From Bacteroidia bacterium (GTDB taxonomy: Bacteria > Bacteroidota > Bacteroidia > B-17B0 > Aurantibacillaceae), in assembly GCA_026003255.1 (NCBI GenBank), contig BPGX01000002.1, forward strand, positions 560,155 to 624,154: DNA of 64,000 nt, read 5' to 3'. The translations under genes were made by a program, and so were the position numbers. A model generated the notes under the pieces. The model was not told where the DNA came from. It ran no database searches and worked only from the letters and a program-made list of their open reading frames with translations. The first letter of the stretch is position 1, and each line of letters opens with the position of its first letter. Positions 8,959-19,604 of the stretch are shown here, one piece after another.

Positions 8959-11900
8959 ATGATTCGAAGTAATTTTGGTACATATATTTTCTTTTTCTCA
9001 ATAATATTTTTTCTTAAAAGTTTTTTCTCTCAAACTACATATACCTTTAACTTCACAGGTGCTGTTCAGAATTGGGTGGTTCCGGCAGGTGTTTGTCAAA
9101 TTGAAGTGAAGGTCTGGGGAGCAGGTGGTGGTGGTGGTGGTACAGATGCACAACCTACATCCAATGGAGGAAATGGCGGGTTTGTTCAAGCTACTATAAA
9201 TGTGAATCCGGGAGATAACATTACAATTTATACAGGTGGTGGTGGGGGTGGTGGTGCAAATGGTGGAAATGCACCTGGTGGTATTGGTGGGTGGGGATAT
9301 GGAAATGGTGGTAATGGTGGTAATTCTGGACCGAGTGGCGGATCTGGTGCGGGTGGAGGCGGAGGCGGTGCCTCAGCGGTTTTAGTCAATGGTAATGTAG
9401 TAGTTGTAGCAGGAGGCGGCGGTGGTTCAGGAGGTGCCGGATGTGGAAGTGGGTGTGGGTGTACAAACGGTGCATCTGGCGTGGGTGGAGCAGGAGGCGG
9501 CTCAAACGGTGGAAATGGCGTTTCGGGTGCTACAGGAGGTATAAGTGGGGCAAGTGGAACACCTAACGGACAAAATGGTCAAAATAAAGGCGGTGATGGT
9601 GCCGGAGGAGGTGGTGGTGGTGGTGGATACAATGGTGGTGGTGGTGGTACAGTAGCTTCCTGTGATGGAAGTGCTGGTGGTGGTGGTGGTGGTAATAGTT
9701 ATTGCAATGGAATAGGATGTAATTTGATAACAGGGGGAGGAGCAAGCGGCGGGGCACCGGGTAGTGCAGGTGCCAATGGTACAGTACAAATTACCATTAC
9801 TGCTTCAACAAGTATTGTTTCAGCCAATATCGTTTCTCAAAACATCACTTGTAATGGTTTTGCCAATGGTTCTGCTACCTTGAATGTAACAGGAGGTACA
9901 CCACCAATTACTTATACATGGAGCAATGGTTCAAACAGTCAGAGTGTAAGCGGGTTAGCACCAGGTACTTATACTGTTCAATACAACGATGCAGGTGGCT
10001 GTGTGTTTTCAAAAACAGTGAATATTACTCAACCACCAGCATTGAACATTACCGGTGTGCAAACAAGGTCATTGCAGTGTTACGGACAAAGCAACGGTTC
10101 TGCTACTGTAAATGTTACAGGAGGTACGAGTCCTTATTCGTACAATTGGGCGCCGGCACCGGGATCTACTCCGAATAATACGGTGAATGGATTATCAGCT
10201 GGCAGTTACACGGTGTCTGTTACAGATGCGAATGGTTGTCCTACTCAAACCGCATCTTTTAATATCAATCAACCGCCGGATATTACTATCAGCATTACTG
10301 CAACAGATGTTGCCTGTTATGGAGGAAGCGATGGTGTCGCATTAGGTAATGCGAGCGGCGGTGCAGGATTTTTTAATTTTGCTTGGACAGATGGTACTAA
10401 TACTATTAGTGTAAATCCTTATGCAGGTAACTTATCTGCTGGTGATTATACTTTAATTGTAACGGATATTTATGGATGTGTGAAAATGGATAGTATTGAT
10501 ATTGGAGAACCACCACCTTTAAATATCTTAATACTCAACACCCAAAGTGTAAGTTGTAATGGAGGAAATGATGGATCTGCAGACGTATTGGGTGTTGGAG
10601 GTGTTGGAGGATTTACCTATCAATGGAATCCGGGTGGGTTTACTACTTCTAATATCTCTAATTTACAAGCAGGAACATATACAGTATATGTTACAGATAC
10701 TAATAATTGTGTAATAGACACAACCATAACCATTATTGAACCGCCAGCTCTAACTTTAACAGCAGTTGAACAACAAAGTGTACTGTGTTACGGAACCTAT
10801 AATGGTATTGCCAGTTGTACAGTTACAGGAGGAATGCCAAATTATAATTATACCTGGTACGATGCTCAGGGTAATATAGTGTCTATTACTTATACTGCTG
10901 CTAATCTTGGGGCAGGGAATTATACAGTAGTTGTAAAAGACAACAATAATTGTACTATTCAATCGGCTGTTCAAATTATTCAACCACCTCCCATTAGTTT
11001 TACTGTCAACCAACAAGTTGACAATACTGGCTGTTTTGGTATACCTACTAATACAGTGTATATTAATGCAAACGGAGGGGTTGGTAGTTATACCTATACA
11101 TCTACTCCACCAGGTATAACTTCATCTGTAAACATCAATGTGCCACAAGGTACTTATACTATTTCTGTTGGGGATGCCAATGGATGTACAACGAATACTG
11201 TTTTTAATGTGATACTTCCACCGCCCTATTCGGCTACTGTGATGCAAACACAAAGCGTTACTTGTAATGGATTGTCCAATGGATCTGCCTCGGTATCGGT
11301 TGTAGGAGGTGGAGGTTCATATACTTTTACATGGCAACCTATAAATTGGTATGGTCAAACAGCGTACAGTTTAAGTGCAGGTGTTTACACCGTTTACATT
11401 AAAGATTTAAATGGATGTATATTAAGTGACACTGTTCAGATATTTGAACCACCTCCTGTTATGATTAATTCTATTATTTCTAATCCTGCTACCTGTGGAA
11501 ATGCGAATGGTAGCGCTACCGTTACAGCATCAGGAGGCACAAGTCCATTAACATACAGCTGGAGTTCTGTTCCGGTTCAAACTAATTCGGTCGCAACGGG
11601 ATTAACAGGAGGATTGACTTATTCTGTATTTGTAAGTGATGCTAATAATTGTACCGTGATGGATACCATAACCATTGCTGCTCCTCCACCTCCTCTGATT
11701 GTTTCAACAAGTTATACACCGCCTTTATGTTTTGGAGGAAGTGATGGATCTGCGTCCGTAACATTTATCAATGGAACACCACCTACTACCATAAATTGGC
11801 AGCCAGGAAATCATCCTCCATTAACAACCATTAATAATATTCCTGCTAACACTTATACAGTTACAATTACAGATGCTTATGGATGTAATACATATACTAC

Positions 11901-13218
11901 CATCAATGTAATTCAACCGCCGGCACTGAGTTTGCAGGTTACACCTTCTCATACGATATGTTACGGAACGAGTGGTACTGTGCAAGCTATTCCAACAGGT
12001 GGAACCCCACCATACACATACAATTGGAACCCTTCTATTTTTACCGATGGAGGACCGCATTATCAAGCATTAACCATTTCCTCTAATTATATCGTCAATG
12101 TTACTGATGCTAATGGATGTACAATTGGTCCGGATACAGTAAAAATAACTGTTTTACCACCATTATTAGCTTCCGGAAGTTTTACATCAGTTTGTGAACA
12201 ACAACAACCTGCTACAATATGGGCAAATATTACTAGTCCAGGTAATGGAGGACCTTATACTTATACATGGTCTACTGGTGCCACAACACCATCTATTACC
12301 GTTACGGGTATTTATCCTACTCAGCCTAATACATACACGGTAACAATTTCAGATGGATGTTCTGTACCAAATGCGACTGCTGTAGCAACTGTTTCTGTTT
12401 ATCCATTGCCAAAAGGATATTTCACTTCTGATTTTGTGGAAGGTTGTCCACCTCTGAATGTGTACTTTTCTGCTATTTCCAATGGTGCTGGTGACTCCTA
12501 TCAATGGGACTTTGGAAACGGGAATACAGCAAGTGGAAGCCCTGTAAGTTCAGAATATACTGCAGTAGGTTCTTACTCCGTTAAACTAACAATTACATCT
12601 CAATATGGATGTTATATTGATACTATTGCTAATCCATACATAGTTGTTCATCCGAAGCCAATAGCAGATTTTGAAGCCGATAGATACGAAACGTCTATTT
12701 TTGATCCAGTATTTACATTTACCAACTTATCACAAGGAGCCACCAATTATTTATGGGACTTTGGAGCACCCAATCAACCCAACAATCAAACCACGTTTGC
12801 TAATCCTATACATTATTACAATTTACCTGGTGAATATAATGTTACTTTGTTAGCAATTAATGAATTTGGTTGTGAAGATAGGATTTCTAAACCAATAAAA
12901 GTAACTCCTGACTTTGTGTTATATATTCCGGATGCATTTACTCCTGACGGAAATGGTGTGAATGATGTGTTTCAACCCAAAGGGGTTGGTATTTTAGAAA
13001 CGCCATATAAGATGTATATTTACGATAGATGGGGTGAAGTGATTTTTACATCTGAAAATTTCTTTACAGGGTGGGATGGTAGAGTTAAAAAAACAGGGAA
13101 GATGGCTGAGCAGGGTGTATATGTGTATAAAATAATTGTAGAAGATTTATTACATAGAGAGCATTCATTTGTTGGACATGTTACATTAATTGGAAATATT
13201 AAAGATGGAAATTATTAA
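8959..13218 (+). CDS. giant secreted SprB-repeat protein with glycine-rich domain and T9SS type B tail
   Basis: A 1419-residue surface or secreted protein. Order: signal peptide with cleavage at FFS|Q; a glycine-rich domain (about 35-275) opening VQNWVVPAGVCQIEVKVWGA and then nearly pure Gly/Asn/Ser; about ten SprB-type repeats (about 280-1050), each of the form CNG..NGSA.V...GGTPPYTY.W...AGTYTV.VTDANGC; two PKD-like domains with YQWDFGNGN and YLWDFGAPN; and a gliding-type CHU_C tail beginning YIPDAFTPDGNGVNDVF and ending in a GHVTLIGN stretch. The tail marks T9SS export of type B cargo. SprB of Flavobacterium is a motility adhesin, but this protein is far shorter than SprB, so adhesion is an inference. 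The next gene is a paralogue 11 bases away. Confidence 0.9.
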   Translation: MIRSNFGTYIFFFSIIFFLKSFFSQTTYTFNFTGAVQNWVVPAGVCQIEVKVWGAGGGGGGTDAQPTSNGGNGGFVQATINVNPGDNITIYTGGGGGGGANGGNAPGGIGGWGYGNGGNGGNSGPSGGSGAGGGGGGASAVLVNGNVVVVAGGGGGSGGAGCGSGCGCTNGASGVGGAGGGSNGGNGVSGATGGISGASGTPNGQNGQNKGGDGAGGGGGGGGYNGGGGGTVASCDGSAGGGGGGNSYCNGIGCNLITGGGASGGAPGSAGANGTVQITITASTSIVSANIVSQNITCNGFANGSATLNVTGGTPPITYTWSNGSNSQSVSGLAPGTYTVQYNDAGGCVFSKTVNITQPPALNITGVQTRSLQCYGQSNGSATVNVTGGTSPYSYNWAPAPGSTPNNTVNGLSAGSYTVSVTDANGCPTQTASFNINQPPDITISITATDVACYGGSDGVALGNASGGAGFFNFAWTDGTNTISVNPYAGNLSAGDYTLIVTDIYGCVKMDSIDIGEPPPLNILILNTQSVSCNGGNDGSADVLGVGGVGGFTYQWNPGGFTTSNISNLQAGTYTVYVTDTNNCVIDTTITIIEPPALTLTAVEQQSVLCYGTYNGIASCTVTGGMPNYNYTWYDAQGNIVSITYTAANLGAGNYTVVVKDNNNCTIQSAVQIIQPPPISFTVNQQVDNTGCFGIPTNTVYINANGGVGSYTYTSTPPGITSSVNINVPQGTYTISVGDANGCTTNTVFNVILPPPYSATVMQTQSVTCNGLSNGSASVSVVGGGGSYTFTWQPINWYGQTAYSLSAGVYTVYIKDLNGCILSDTVQIFEPPPVMINSIISNPATCGNANGSATVTASGGTSPLTYSWSSVPVQTNSVATGLTGGLTYSVFVSDANNCTVMDTITIAAPPPPLIVSTSYTPPLCFGGSDGSASVTFINGTPPTTINWQPGNHPPLTTINNIPANTYTVTITDAYGCNTYTTINVIQPPALSLQVTPSHTICYGTSGTVQAIPTGGTPPYTYNWNPSIFTDGGPHYQALTISSNYIVNVTDANGCTIGPDTVKITVLPPLLASGSFTSVCEQQQPATIWANITSPGNGGPYTYTWSTGATTPSITVTGIYPTQPNTYTVTISDGCSVPNATAVATVSVYPLPKGYFTSDFVEGCPPLNVYFSAISNGAGDSYQWDFGNGNTASGSPVSSEYTAVGSYSVKLTITSQYGCYIDTIANPYIVVHPKPIADFEADRYETSIFDPVFTFTNLSQGATNYLWDFGAPNQPNNQTTFANPIHYYNLPGEYNVTLLAINEFGCEDRISKPIKVTPDFVLYIPDAFTPDGNGVNDVFQPKGVGILETPYKMYIYDRWGEVIFTSENFFTGWDGRVKKTGKMAEQGVYVYKIIVEDLLHREHSFVGHVTLIGNIKDGNY
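9124..9141 (+). repeat. (GGT)6 microsatellite inside the glycine-rich coding region
   Basis: Six consecutive GGT codons; further GGT runs occur near 9613-9630, 9636-9648 and 9676-9693. They encode polyglycine and are in-frame, so replication slippage would change the length of the glycine tract without breaking the frame. Confidence 0.8.
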
Positions 13219-13229
13219 AACTTAAATAT

Positions 13230-16200
13230 ATGAAAACGATAATTAGATTTTGGGGATATTTAATATGGCTACTACCGTTAGTAGCAATCGCTCAAAATCA
13301 TCAACACACTCATGACGAATCAGAAGATTTAGAAAAAAAATTTCCATTTGTAAATTATGTTTTTGATGCAGATTCGTTAGAAGGATTTAATTGGGAAGAA
13401 GCCAATAGAATAGCGCAAGAAGAACATTTAAAAGGGTTTGATTATAAATTTTTTATGTACAATATGAAGCGGGCATTTATTAATGAAAAGTATAATTTAT
13501 ATGCATTAAGTAACACTAAAATAATTAATTCAGGAACCATTCAAACAGCGGCTTGTAATAATGAAGATTTTGAACAAGGTAATTTTAATGGATGGACAAC
13601 AAGTGGTACTGCGCCTTTACAGATTAGAACTACGCCATTTAATGATCCAATTGTCGGGCCAATACCTAACTCACCTCTTGGAGGTACACAAATTGCTCAA
13701 ATTAATGATTTAGCTGGAGGTTATTTGACTAGAACCATCTCTAAAACTTTTGTAGTAGGACCTGGAAACACGTTTTTTCAAGTAGCTTTTATTGCTGTTT
13801 TACAGGATCCAGGACATTCATGCTCCTGTCAACCAAAATTTACTTTGCAAGTAGCGGTAAATGGGAATCCATTGGGTTGTCCTAATTTTAATATTGTGGC
13901 AGGACCGTGTTCTAATTATGGTTGTCCACAATGGCAAAATGCTGGTGGAACAATTTACAATCCAACATGGCAGGTAGCCACTTTAGATTTAACGCCATAT
14001 ATGGGACAAAATGTTACAATTACTATTTCAGCTATTGATTGCTGTGCTTATGGTCATGGTGGAATGGTTTATATAGATGCTTTGTGTGGCGACAATACTA
14101 TTGTGAATCAGGTATTGAACAACTGTGGTCCTACAGCCACTGTTACCGCACTTCCGATGCAAGGGAATTACAACTGGAATGGACCTAGTGGAAGTGGGAT
14201 AACTAACTATACGGGCGCTACATTTACAACAAATGTTCCCGGGACATATACCTTAACTATCAGTGGTCCATGTTATTGTGCACCTCTGGTAAAAACCGTT
14301 CAGGTGAATTTAATACCCTTACCCATTACTGGTTTTACGACTTCAAAAAACTGTAGAACATTTACTATCACTAATACAGGGGATCCGGCACCTTCTGTAC
14401 AATCGTATACTATTACAGGAAATGCCGTGCCTTCAACTTTTACAACCACTTCACCTAATAGTGTTGTGAGTTTCCCGGATGGTGGAGTGTTTACAATTTA
14501 TCAGGAAATTAATAATGGAACCTGTGTTGGGAACTATTCTGCAAATGTGATAGTCCCGTTTGATCCAATTTTAAGTGTAACCAATTCAAGCGTGTCATGT
14601 TATGGTTATTCAGATGGTAGTATTTTGACGAGTGCTAATAATGGAACAAACCCGTATAATTTTTCAATTACGCCTGTTCTGGGAATTTCAAACACAACGA
14701 ATAATGACTTTAATGTAATGAACTTGCCGGCAGGAAATTATACTATTAACGTGATTGATGGTTCAGGATGCCAATCTTTTACTACGACTAATATCCCAGA
14801 GCCACCTCCTGTTGTATTATCAGTTTCATCTACACCTGCTACTTGTTATCAATTTAGTGATGGCTCTGCTTCCGTTCAGGCCAATGGTGGTACAGGTAAT
14901 TATATTTATTACGAATGGCAACCCTATGGTGGAGCCGGAAGCACTATGAGTACTGCTAACTATTTGATGGCAGGTACATACACTGTATTAGTGATGGATG
15001 ATAACAATTGTATTGCTACTCAAACTGTACAAGTAACGGAACCTCCTGCTATTTCAGTAAGCGTTGTGTCCAATAGCATTACTTGCTATAATGGAAGTGA
15101 TGGTAGCGCTACGATTACTGCTTCGGGAGGTACGGGTCCATTTACATACAGCTGGAATCCAAATGTTAGTAATAGTAATGTCATTTCAAACGTTCCTTAC
15201 GATACGTATACCTGTACCATTATTGATAACAATGGCTGTTCTAAAATGGAGTATGTTCCAATAAATCAGCCACAACAAGTAAAATTTTTGTTTACTACTG
15301 TTCCGGATAGGTGTAATCAAAACAATGGAATGATATTCAGTAATGTTCAAGGAGGCGTACAACCGTATCAATATCAATGGAGCACAGGTGCCATAAATAC
15401 AACAAGCGTATCTGGATTGGCGGGAAATCAAGTTTATACACTTACAATAACGGATGCTAATAATTGTGTTTACTCTGATACAGTTAGAGTACCTGCTCCA
15501 TCTGTTCCACAAATTACTTCTATGACCTTTACTCCGCCTTTATGTAATGGTGGAAATAATGGAATAATAGCAGCAACCTTTACTAATGGTACAGATCCGT
15601 TTTATCTGGATTGGTTACCATATCATTATCACGATAGTATAGTAAATGGTGTATCAGCCGGGACATATACATTAGTTGTTACAGATTACTATGGTTGTAC
15701 CACTTCTTCCGTCATAACAGTTACGCAACCTGCACCATTAGGATTAATTACTTCGCCAGATCAAGTAATATGTTATGGGAATAGTGTCAATTTAATGGCT
15801 GCGGCATACAATGGTACTGCCCCATATCAATACTATTGGGATGCTGCCAGTGGTTTGAGTGGTGCTGGTCCTCATATTGTCAATAATTTGACAACAACTA
15901 CAACGTATAGTGTTTTTGCGGTTGATACGAATGGATGTAAGACACCACAAAAAATTATTACTATTATTGTAAAACCACCACTTAAACTCAAAGATGACAC
16001 TATCTGGATTTGTTCAGAGGATAGTTATACTTTACATCCATATATTACTTCTCCTGGAAATAATGGTCCCTATCAATGGTTCTGGAATACAGGGGCTAAT
16101 ACACAGGATATTGTGATTACAGCAGATTACAATAATCAACCACAAATTTATAGCGTCTATGTGGATGATGGATGCACCAATCCCGGAGATACGGGCTATT

Positions 16201-17018
16201 TTGTGATTAATGTTTATCCTAAACCTCGTGGCGATTTTTCTGCAAATGTTCGTCAAGGTTGTCCACCTCTGGTAGTCACATTTACAGCACAATCAACCGG
16301 AAACAATGATACTTATTTCTGGAATTTTGGAAATGGAAATACAATTGGCGGTAACAATGTATCTACTACTTATGAAGGCGTGGGCTTCTATCCTGTGACT
16401 TTGTATGTTACAAACCAATATGGATGTCGCTGGGATACGATTATTCAAGATTATATTCAAGTGTATCCTACACCTATTGCGGACTTTGAGCCCTATCCAT
16501 CTATTGCTACTGTGGACAATCCAATCATCAACTTTACAAATTTATCTCAAAATGCAGACACTTATCAATGGTACTTTGGTGATGTTTATAGTAATCAAAA
16601 CACATCAACAGACATGCACCCCTATCACGTGTATGAATATGCTGGAGATTATGAAGTTTACTTAATCGCTAAAAATCAATATGGCTGTGAAAGTTATACG
16701 AAGAAAAAAGTGAGAATAGACCCTATTTTTAGATTGTTTATTCCGGATGTATTTACACCGGATGGAAATGGTTTAAATGATGTATTTAATGTTAAAGGAA
16801 TTGGTATTGATGATAAAGGTTTCAAGATGATTATTTTTGACAGATGGGGTGAAAAAGTATATGAAACAACAGACCTGTACAAAGGATGGGACGGAACTAC
16901 TAAACGCGGTGGAAAAGCAAAACAAGATGTATATGTGTACAAAATATATGCTCAAGATATTAAAGGGAATAAATACGAATACACTGGACACGTGACTTGT
17001 TTGCCAGGAAAGGATTGA
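13230..17018 (+). CDS. second giant SprB-repeat protein with T9SS type B tail
   Basis: A 1262-residue exported protein. Signal peptide cleavage at AIA|Q is followed by a charged His/Asp/Glu-rich stretch (NHQHTHDESEDLEKKF). Residues about 105-290 form a distinct domain (NEDFEQGNFNGWTTSGTAP and the cysteine-dense DPGHSCSCQPKF), resembling the adhesive jelly-roll modules seen in such proteins. Then come about six SprB-type repeats, two PKD-like domains (TYFWNFGNGNTIGG; YQWYFGDVYS) and a CHU_C tail opening FIPDVFTPDGNGLNDVFNVK. From the last repeat onward it closely parallels the upstream 1419-residue protein, while the N-terminal domains differ. The 11-base gap and absence of a promoter suggest one operon. 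Confidence 0.9.
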   Translation: MKTIIRFWGYLIWLLPLVAIAQNHQHTHDESEDLEKKFPFVNYVFDADSLEGFNWEEANRIAQEEHLKGFDYKFFMYNMKRAFINEKYNLYALSNTKIINSGTIQTAACNNEDFEQGNFNGWTTSGTAPLQIRTTPFNDPIVGPIPNSPLGGTQIAQINDLAGGYLTRTISKTFVVGPGNTFFQVAFIAVLQDPGHSCSCQPKFTLQVAVNGNPLGCPNFNIVAGPCSNYGCPQWQNAGGTIYNPTWQVATLDLTPYMGQNVTITISAIDCCAYGHGGMVYIDALCGDNTIVNQVLNNCGPTATVTALPMQGNYNWNGPSGSGITNYTGATFTTNVPGTYTLTISGPCYCAPLVKTVQVNLIPLPITGFTTSKNCRTFTITNTGDPAPSVQSYTITGNAVPSTFTTTSPNSVVSFPDGGVFTIYQEINNGTCVGNYSANVIVPFDPILSVTNSSVSCYGYSDGSILTSANNGTNPYNFSITPVLGISNTTNNDFNVMNLPAGNYTINVIDGSGCQSFTTTNIPEPPPVVLSVSSTPATCYQFSDGSASVQANGGTGNYIYYEWQPYGGAGSTMSTANYLMAGTYTVLVMDDNNCIATQTVQVTEPPAISVSVVSNSITCYNGSDGSATITASGGTGPFTYSWNPNVSNSNVISNVPYDTYTCTIIDNNGCSKMEYVPINQPQQVKFLFTTVPDRCNQNNGMIFSNVQGGVQPYQYQWSTGAINTTSVSGLAGNQVYTLTITDANNCVYSDTVRVPAPSVPQITSMTFTPPLCNGGNNGIIAATFTNGTDPFYLDWLPYHYHDSIVNGVSAGTYTLVVTDYYGCTTSSVITVTQPAPLGLITSPDQVICYGNSVNLMAAAYNGTAPYQYYWDAASGLSGAGPHIVNNLTTTTTYSVFAVDTNGCKTPQKIITIIVKPPLKLKDDTIWICSEDSYTLHPYITSPGNNGPYQWFWNTGANTQDIVITADYNNQPQIYSVYVDDGCTNPGDTGYFVINVYPKPRGDFSANVRQGCPPLVVTFTAQSTGNNDTYFWNFGNGNTIGGNNVSTTYEGVGFYPVTLYVTNQYGCRWDTIIQDYIQVYPTPIADFEPYPSIATVDNPIINFTNLSQNADTYQWYFGDVYSNQNTSTDMHPYHVYEYAGDYEVYLIAKNQYGCESYTKKKVRIDPIFRLFIPDVFTPDGNGLNDVFNVKGIGIDDKGFKMIIFDRWGEKVYETTDLYKGWDGTTKRGGKAKQDVYVYKIYAQDIKGNKYEYTGHVTCLPGKD

Positions 17019-17054
17019 TAATTAACCTGATTTTAATAGGGCTTAATTATTTTG

Positions 17055-17062
17055 TACTTTTG
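17055..17062 (+). promoter_or_regulatory. -7 box for priA
   Basis: TACTTTTG fits TAnnTTTG. It overlaps the most upstream possible priA start (TTG at 17052), arguing for a start further in. No -33 TTTG at normal spacing. Confidence 0.45.
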
Positions 17063-17066
17063 TGGT

Positions 17067-19532
17067 GTGGCTTGTTATATTGACGTGATATTACCATTGA
17101 GCGTTTCTAACTTTTATACTTACTTTGTACCAGATGATTATGAGCAAGATATAGGCATTGGAAAAAGAGTAGTGGTACAATTTGGAAGTAAAAAATTTTA
17201 TTCTGCCATCATTAGTAATATTCACCATAATCCTCCCGGTGAATATAAGGCAAAGCCGATAGAATATGTATTGGATGAACGACCTTGTGTTCGTTCGTAT
17301 CAAATCGATTTCTGGAAATGGTTAAGTAATTATTATTTATGCAGAATTGGTGATGTGATGAATGCTGCATTGCCAGCAGGATTGAAATTAGAAAGTGTTT
17401 CAAATATTCAAATCAATAAAGATTTAGTTCTGGATAAAGATACTTATGATACATTAAACGAGAAAGAAAAAAAAGTATTAGAAATTTTAATTCATCAAAC
17501 AAAAGTAAAGATACAGGATCTTGAAAAAATCATTCCTAAATCGTCTGTTCCAAAAGTTATTAAGAGCTTGTCAGAAAAAAAAGTATTATTCTTTTCAGAA
17601 GAATTGGAAGAAAAATACAAACCGAAATTAGTATCTTATCTTGAATTAAATCCAGATTTAAATCAAGAACATCAATTACAACCAATCATTCAAAAATTAG
17701 AAAAGCGTGCATTTAAGCAATTAGAGGGATTGCTGGCATTTTTACAAATAAAAAAATTGCAAGGTAAAGTAAAAAAATCCATTCTTGTAGAACGTTGTGG
17801 GGCAAGCGCTGTCAAAGCATTGTTAGATAAAAATATTTTGATTGAATTTTTAGTAGAAGAAAGTCGATTGAACATTGAAGAAAATATTAAAACAGATAAA
17901 ACACTTACGAATGTTCAAAAACAAGTTTTAGAGAGTATTTTTGAACACTGGAAACAAAAACAAACCTGCGTATTGTATGGAGAAGTGGGAAGTGGAAAAA
18001 CTGAAATATATATTGAACTAATTAAAGACAAAATTAGTCAGGGTAAGCAAACGCTTTATTTAGTGCCTGAAATTGCTTTAACGACACAACTAATTGATCG
18101 TTTAAAAAAAGTACTTGGTAATAAAGTTTATGTGTATCATTCAAAGTTTTCAGAAAATGAAAGAACTGAAGTATGGAATAAATTATTGTCTTTTAATGAG
18201 GAAGTGGTTCATACTGAAAAATCTGAAAAATGTGCACAAATTATTATAGGTCCAAGGTCTGCCCTGTTTTTACCATTTCAAAATTTAGGATTGATAATAA
18301 TTGATGAAGAACACGATTCATCCTTTAAACAAAGACAAAAACATCCGTTTTATAATGCTCGGGATGCAGCTATTTATTTAGCACACCTTCTAAATGCTAA
18401 AGTACTATTGGGTTCTGCCACACCATCTGTTGAAACATTATACAATTGCTCAAATGGAAAATATGGAAAAGTTGTATTGAAAGAAAAATATGGCAAAGCC
18501 AAGACAACTCGCAGATTGATAGATATTCGCAAGTATTATCATCAAATACAACATCAAACGCTTCTTACTCCGCCATTGTTTGATGCCATTCAGGACAGAT
18601 TGAGAAAAAAGGAACAAGTGTTGCTATTCCACAACAGACGAGGATATGTTCCTATTACACAATGCCTGCAATGTGGTTGGGTAGCCAAGTGTCAAAATTG
18701 TGATGTAAGTGTAGTGTATCATAAACAACATAATGTATTGTTATGTCATTATTGCGGGCAAATGATGGATATTATTCAACAATGTCCTGCCTGTAGTTCA
18801 ACACATATTTATTCCAAAGGTTGGGGTATAGAAAAAATAGAAGAAGAACTTCAACGAATGTTTCCTGATTATGTCATTGCACGAATGGATCAGGATACTA
18901 CGAGAAGTAAATACGCACATAAAAACATCATTGAAGCATTTGAACAACAAAAAATTGACATTTTGGTAGGCACACAGATGATTACAAAAGGACTGGATTT
19001 TGGTAATGTAACTCTGGTAGGTGTATTATACGCAGATGGACTATTGCATTTTCCGGATTTTAGAGCATTTGAAAGAAGTTTTCAATTACTCTATCAATTA
19101 AGCGGACGAACCGGACGGCTTGAAAAAGACGGAGAAGTGATTGTCCAAACGTTTGAACCGGATAATCCTGTTTTGCAGTTGTTCTTAGAGAATGATTATG
19201 ACAAATTGTATGAAACAGTTTTAGAAGAAAGAAAAAGATATTCTTATACCCCCTTTTCAAGAGTGGTGGAAATCACTTTGCGGAGCAAGGATGAAGAACT
19301 TTGTGCAAAAGCATCCCATCAATTGTATTTGTTTTTATATCCTTATTTTAAACAATACTTGTTAGGACCTATAAAACCATACATTTCTAAAATTAATAAT
19401 AGGTACTTACAACATCTTTTAATTAAAGTTCCTCTCAATCATTCGTATTCTGCGGCAAAACAAATTATTAAACAAAACATCAAGAAAATCGTGAATTCAA
19501 AAGTGGAAATTGATGTAATAGTGGATGTATAA
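17067..19532 (+). CDS. priA: primosomal protein N' (replication restart helicase PriA)
   Basis: Superfamily 2 DNA helicase that reloads the replisome at stalled forks. The N-terminal DNA-binding domain starts IDVILPLSVSNFYTYFVPDD. The helicase core has Walker A YGEVGSGKTEIYIEL, Walker B IIIDEEHDSSFKQRQ with the DEEH box, and LLGSATPSVET. The PriA zinc-binding insertion is present as paired cysteines in CLQCGWVAKCQNCD, CHYCG and CPAC. The C-terminal helicase motifs are GTQMITKGLDF and QLSGRTGR. The start is uncertain: TTG 17052 overlaps the promoter box, and GTG 17067, used here, would be essentially leaderless and keeps the N-terminal strand; GTG 17085 would cut into it. Length is about 821 residues, normal for the family. 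Confidence 0.93.
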   Translation: MACYIDVILPLSVSNFYTYFVPDDYEQDIGIGKRVVVQFGSKKFYSAIISNIHHNPPGEYKAKPIEYVLDERPCVRSYQIDFWKWLSNYYLCRIGDVMNAALPAGLKLESVSNIQINKDLVLDKDTYDTLNEKEKKVLEILIHQTKVKIQDLEKIIPKSSVPKVIKSLSEKKVLFFSEELEEKYKPKLVSYLELNPDLNQEHQLQPIIQKLEKRAFKQLEGLLAFLQIKKLQGKVKKSILVERCGASAVKALLDKNILIEFLVEESRLNIEENIKTDKTLTNVQKQVLESIFEHWKQKQTCVLYGEVGSGKTEIYIELIKDKISQGKQTLYLVPEIALTTQLIDRLKKVLGNKVYVYHSKFSENERTEVWNKLLSFNEEVVHTEKSEKCAQIIIGPRSALFLPFQNLGLIIIDEEHDSSFKQRQKHPFYNARDAAIYLAHLLNAKVLLGSATPSVETLYNCSNGKYGKVVLKEKYGKAKTTRRLIDIRKYYHQIQHQTLLTPPLFDAIQDRLRKKEQVLLFHNRRGYVPITQCLQCGWVAKCQNCDVSVVYHKQHNVLLCHYCGQMMDIIQQCPACSSTHIYSKGWGIEKIEEELQRMFPDYVIARMDQDTTRSKYAHKNIIEAFEQQKIDILVGTQMITKGLDFGNVTLVGVLYADGLLHFPDFRAFERSFQLLYQLSGRTGRLEKDGEVIVQTFEPDNPVLQLFLENDYDKLYETVLEERKRYSYTPFSRVVEITLRSKDEELCAKASHQLYLFLYPYFKQYLLGPIKPYISKINNRYLQHLLIKVPLNHSYSAAKQIIKQNIKKIVNSKVEIDVIVDV

Positions 19533-19566
19533 AGAATTTATTTTCACGATTTTTAATATAAAGCAT

Positions 19567-19598
19567 TTTGCAAGTCGTTGATATGCTGTTTATCTTTG
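19567..19598 (+). promoter_or_regulatory. full Bacteroidota promoter for the two-component system
   Basis: TTTG at 19567-19570 and TATCTTTG at 19591-19598, 20 bases apart. Only six bases separate the -7 box from the ATG at 19605, so transcription should start at or next to the start codon. Confidence 0.7.
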
Positions 19599-19604
19599 AG
19601 CGTT

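Noticed and set aside
9502..9789. Minus-strand Thr/Cys-rich and His-rich reading frames opposite the polyglycine region
   Set aside because: They are complements of GGT/GGA repeats, giving artificial Thr/Ser/His runs without a start context.
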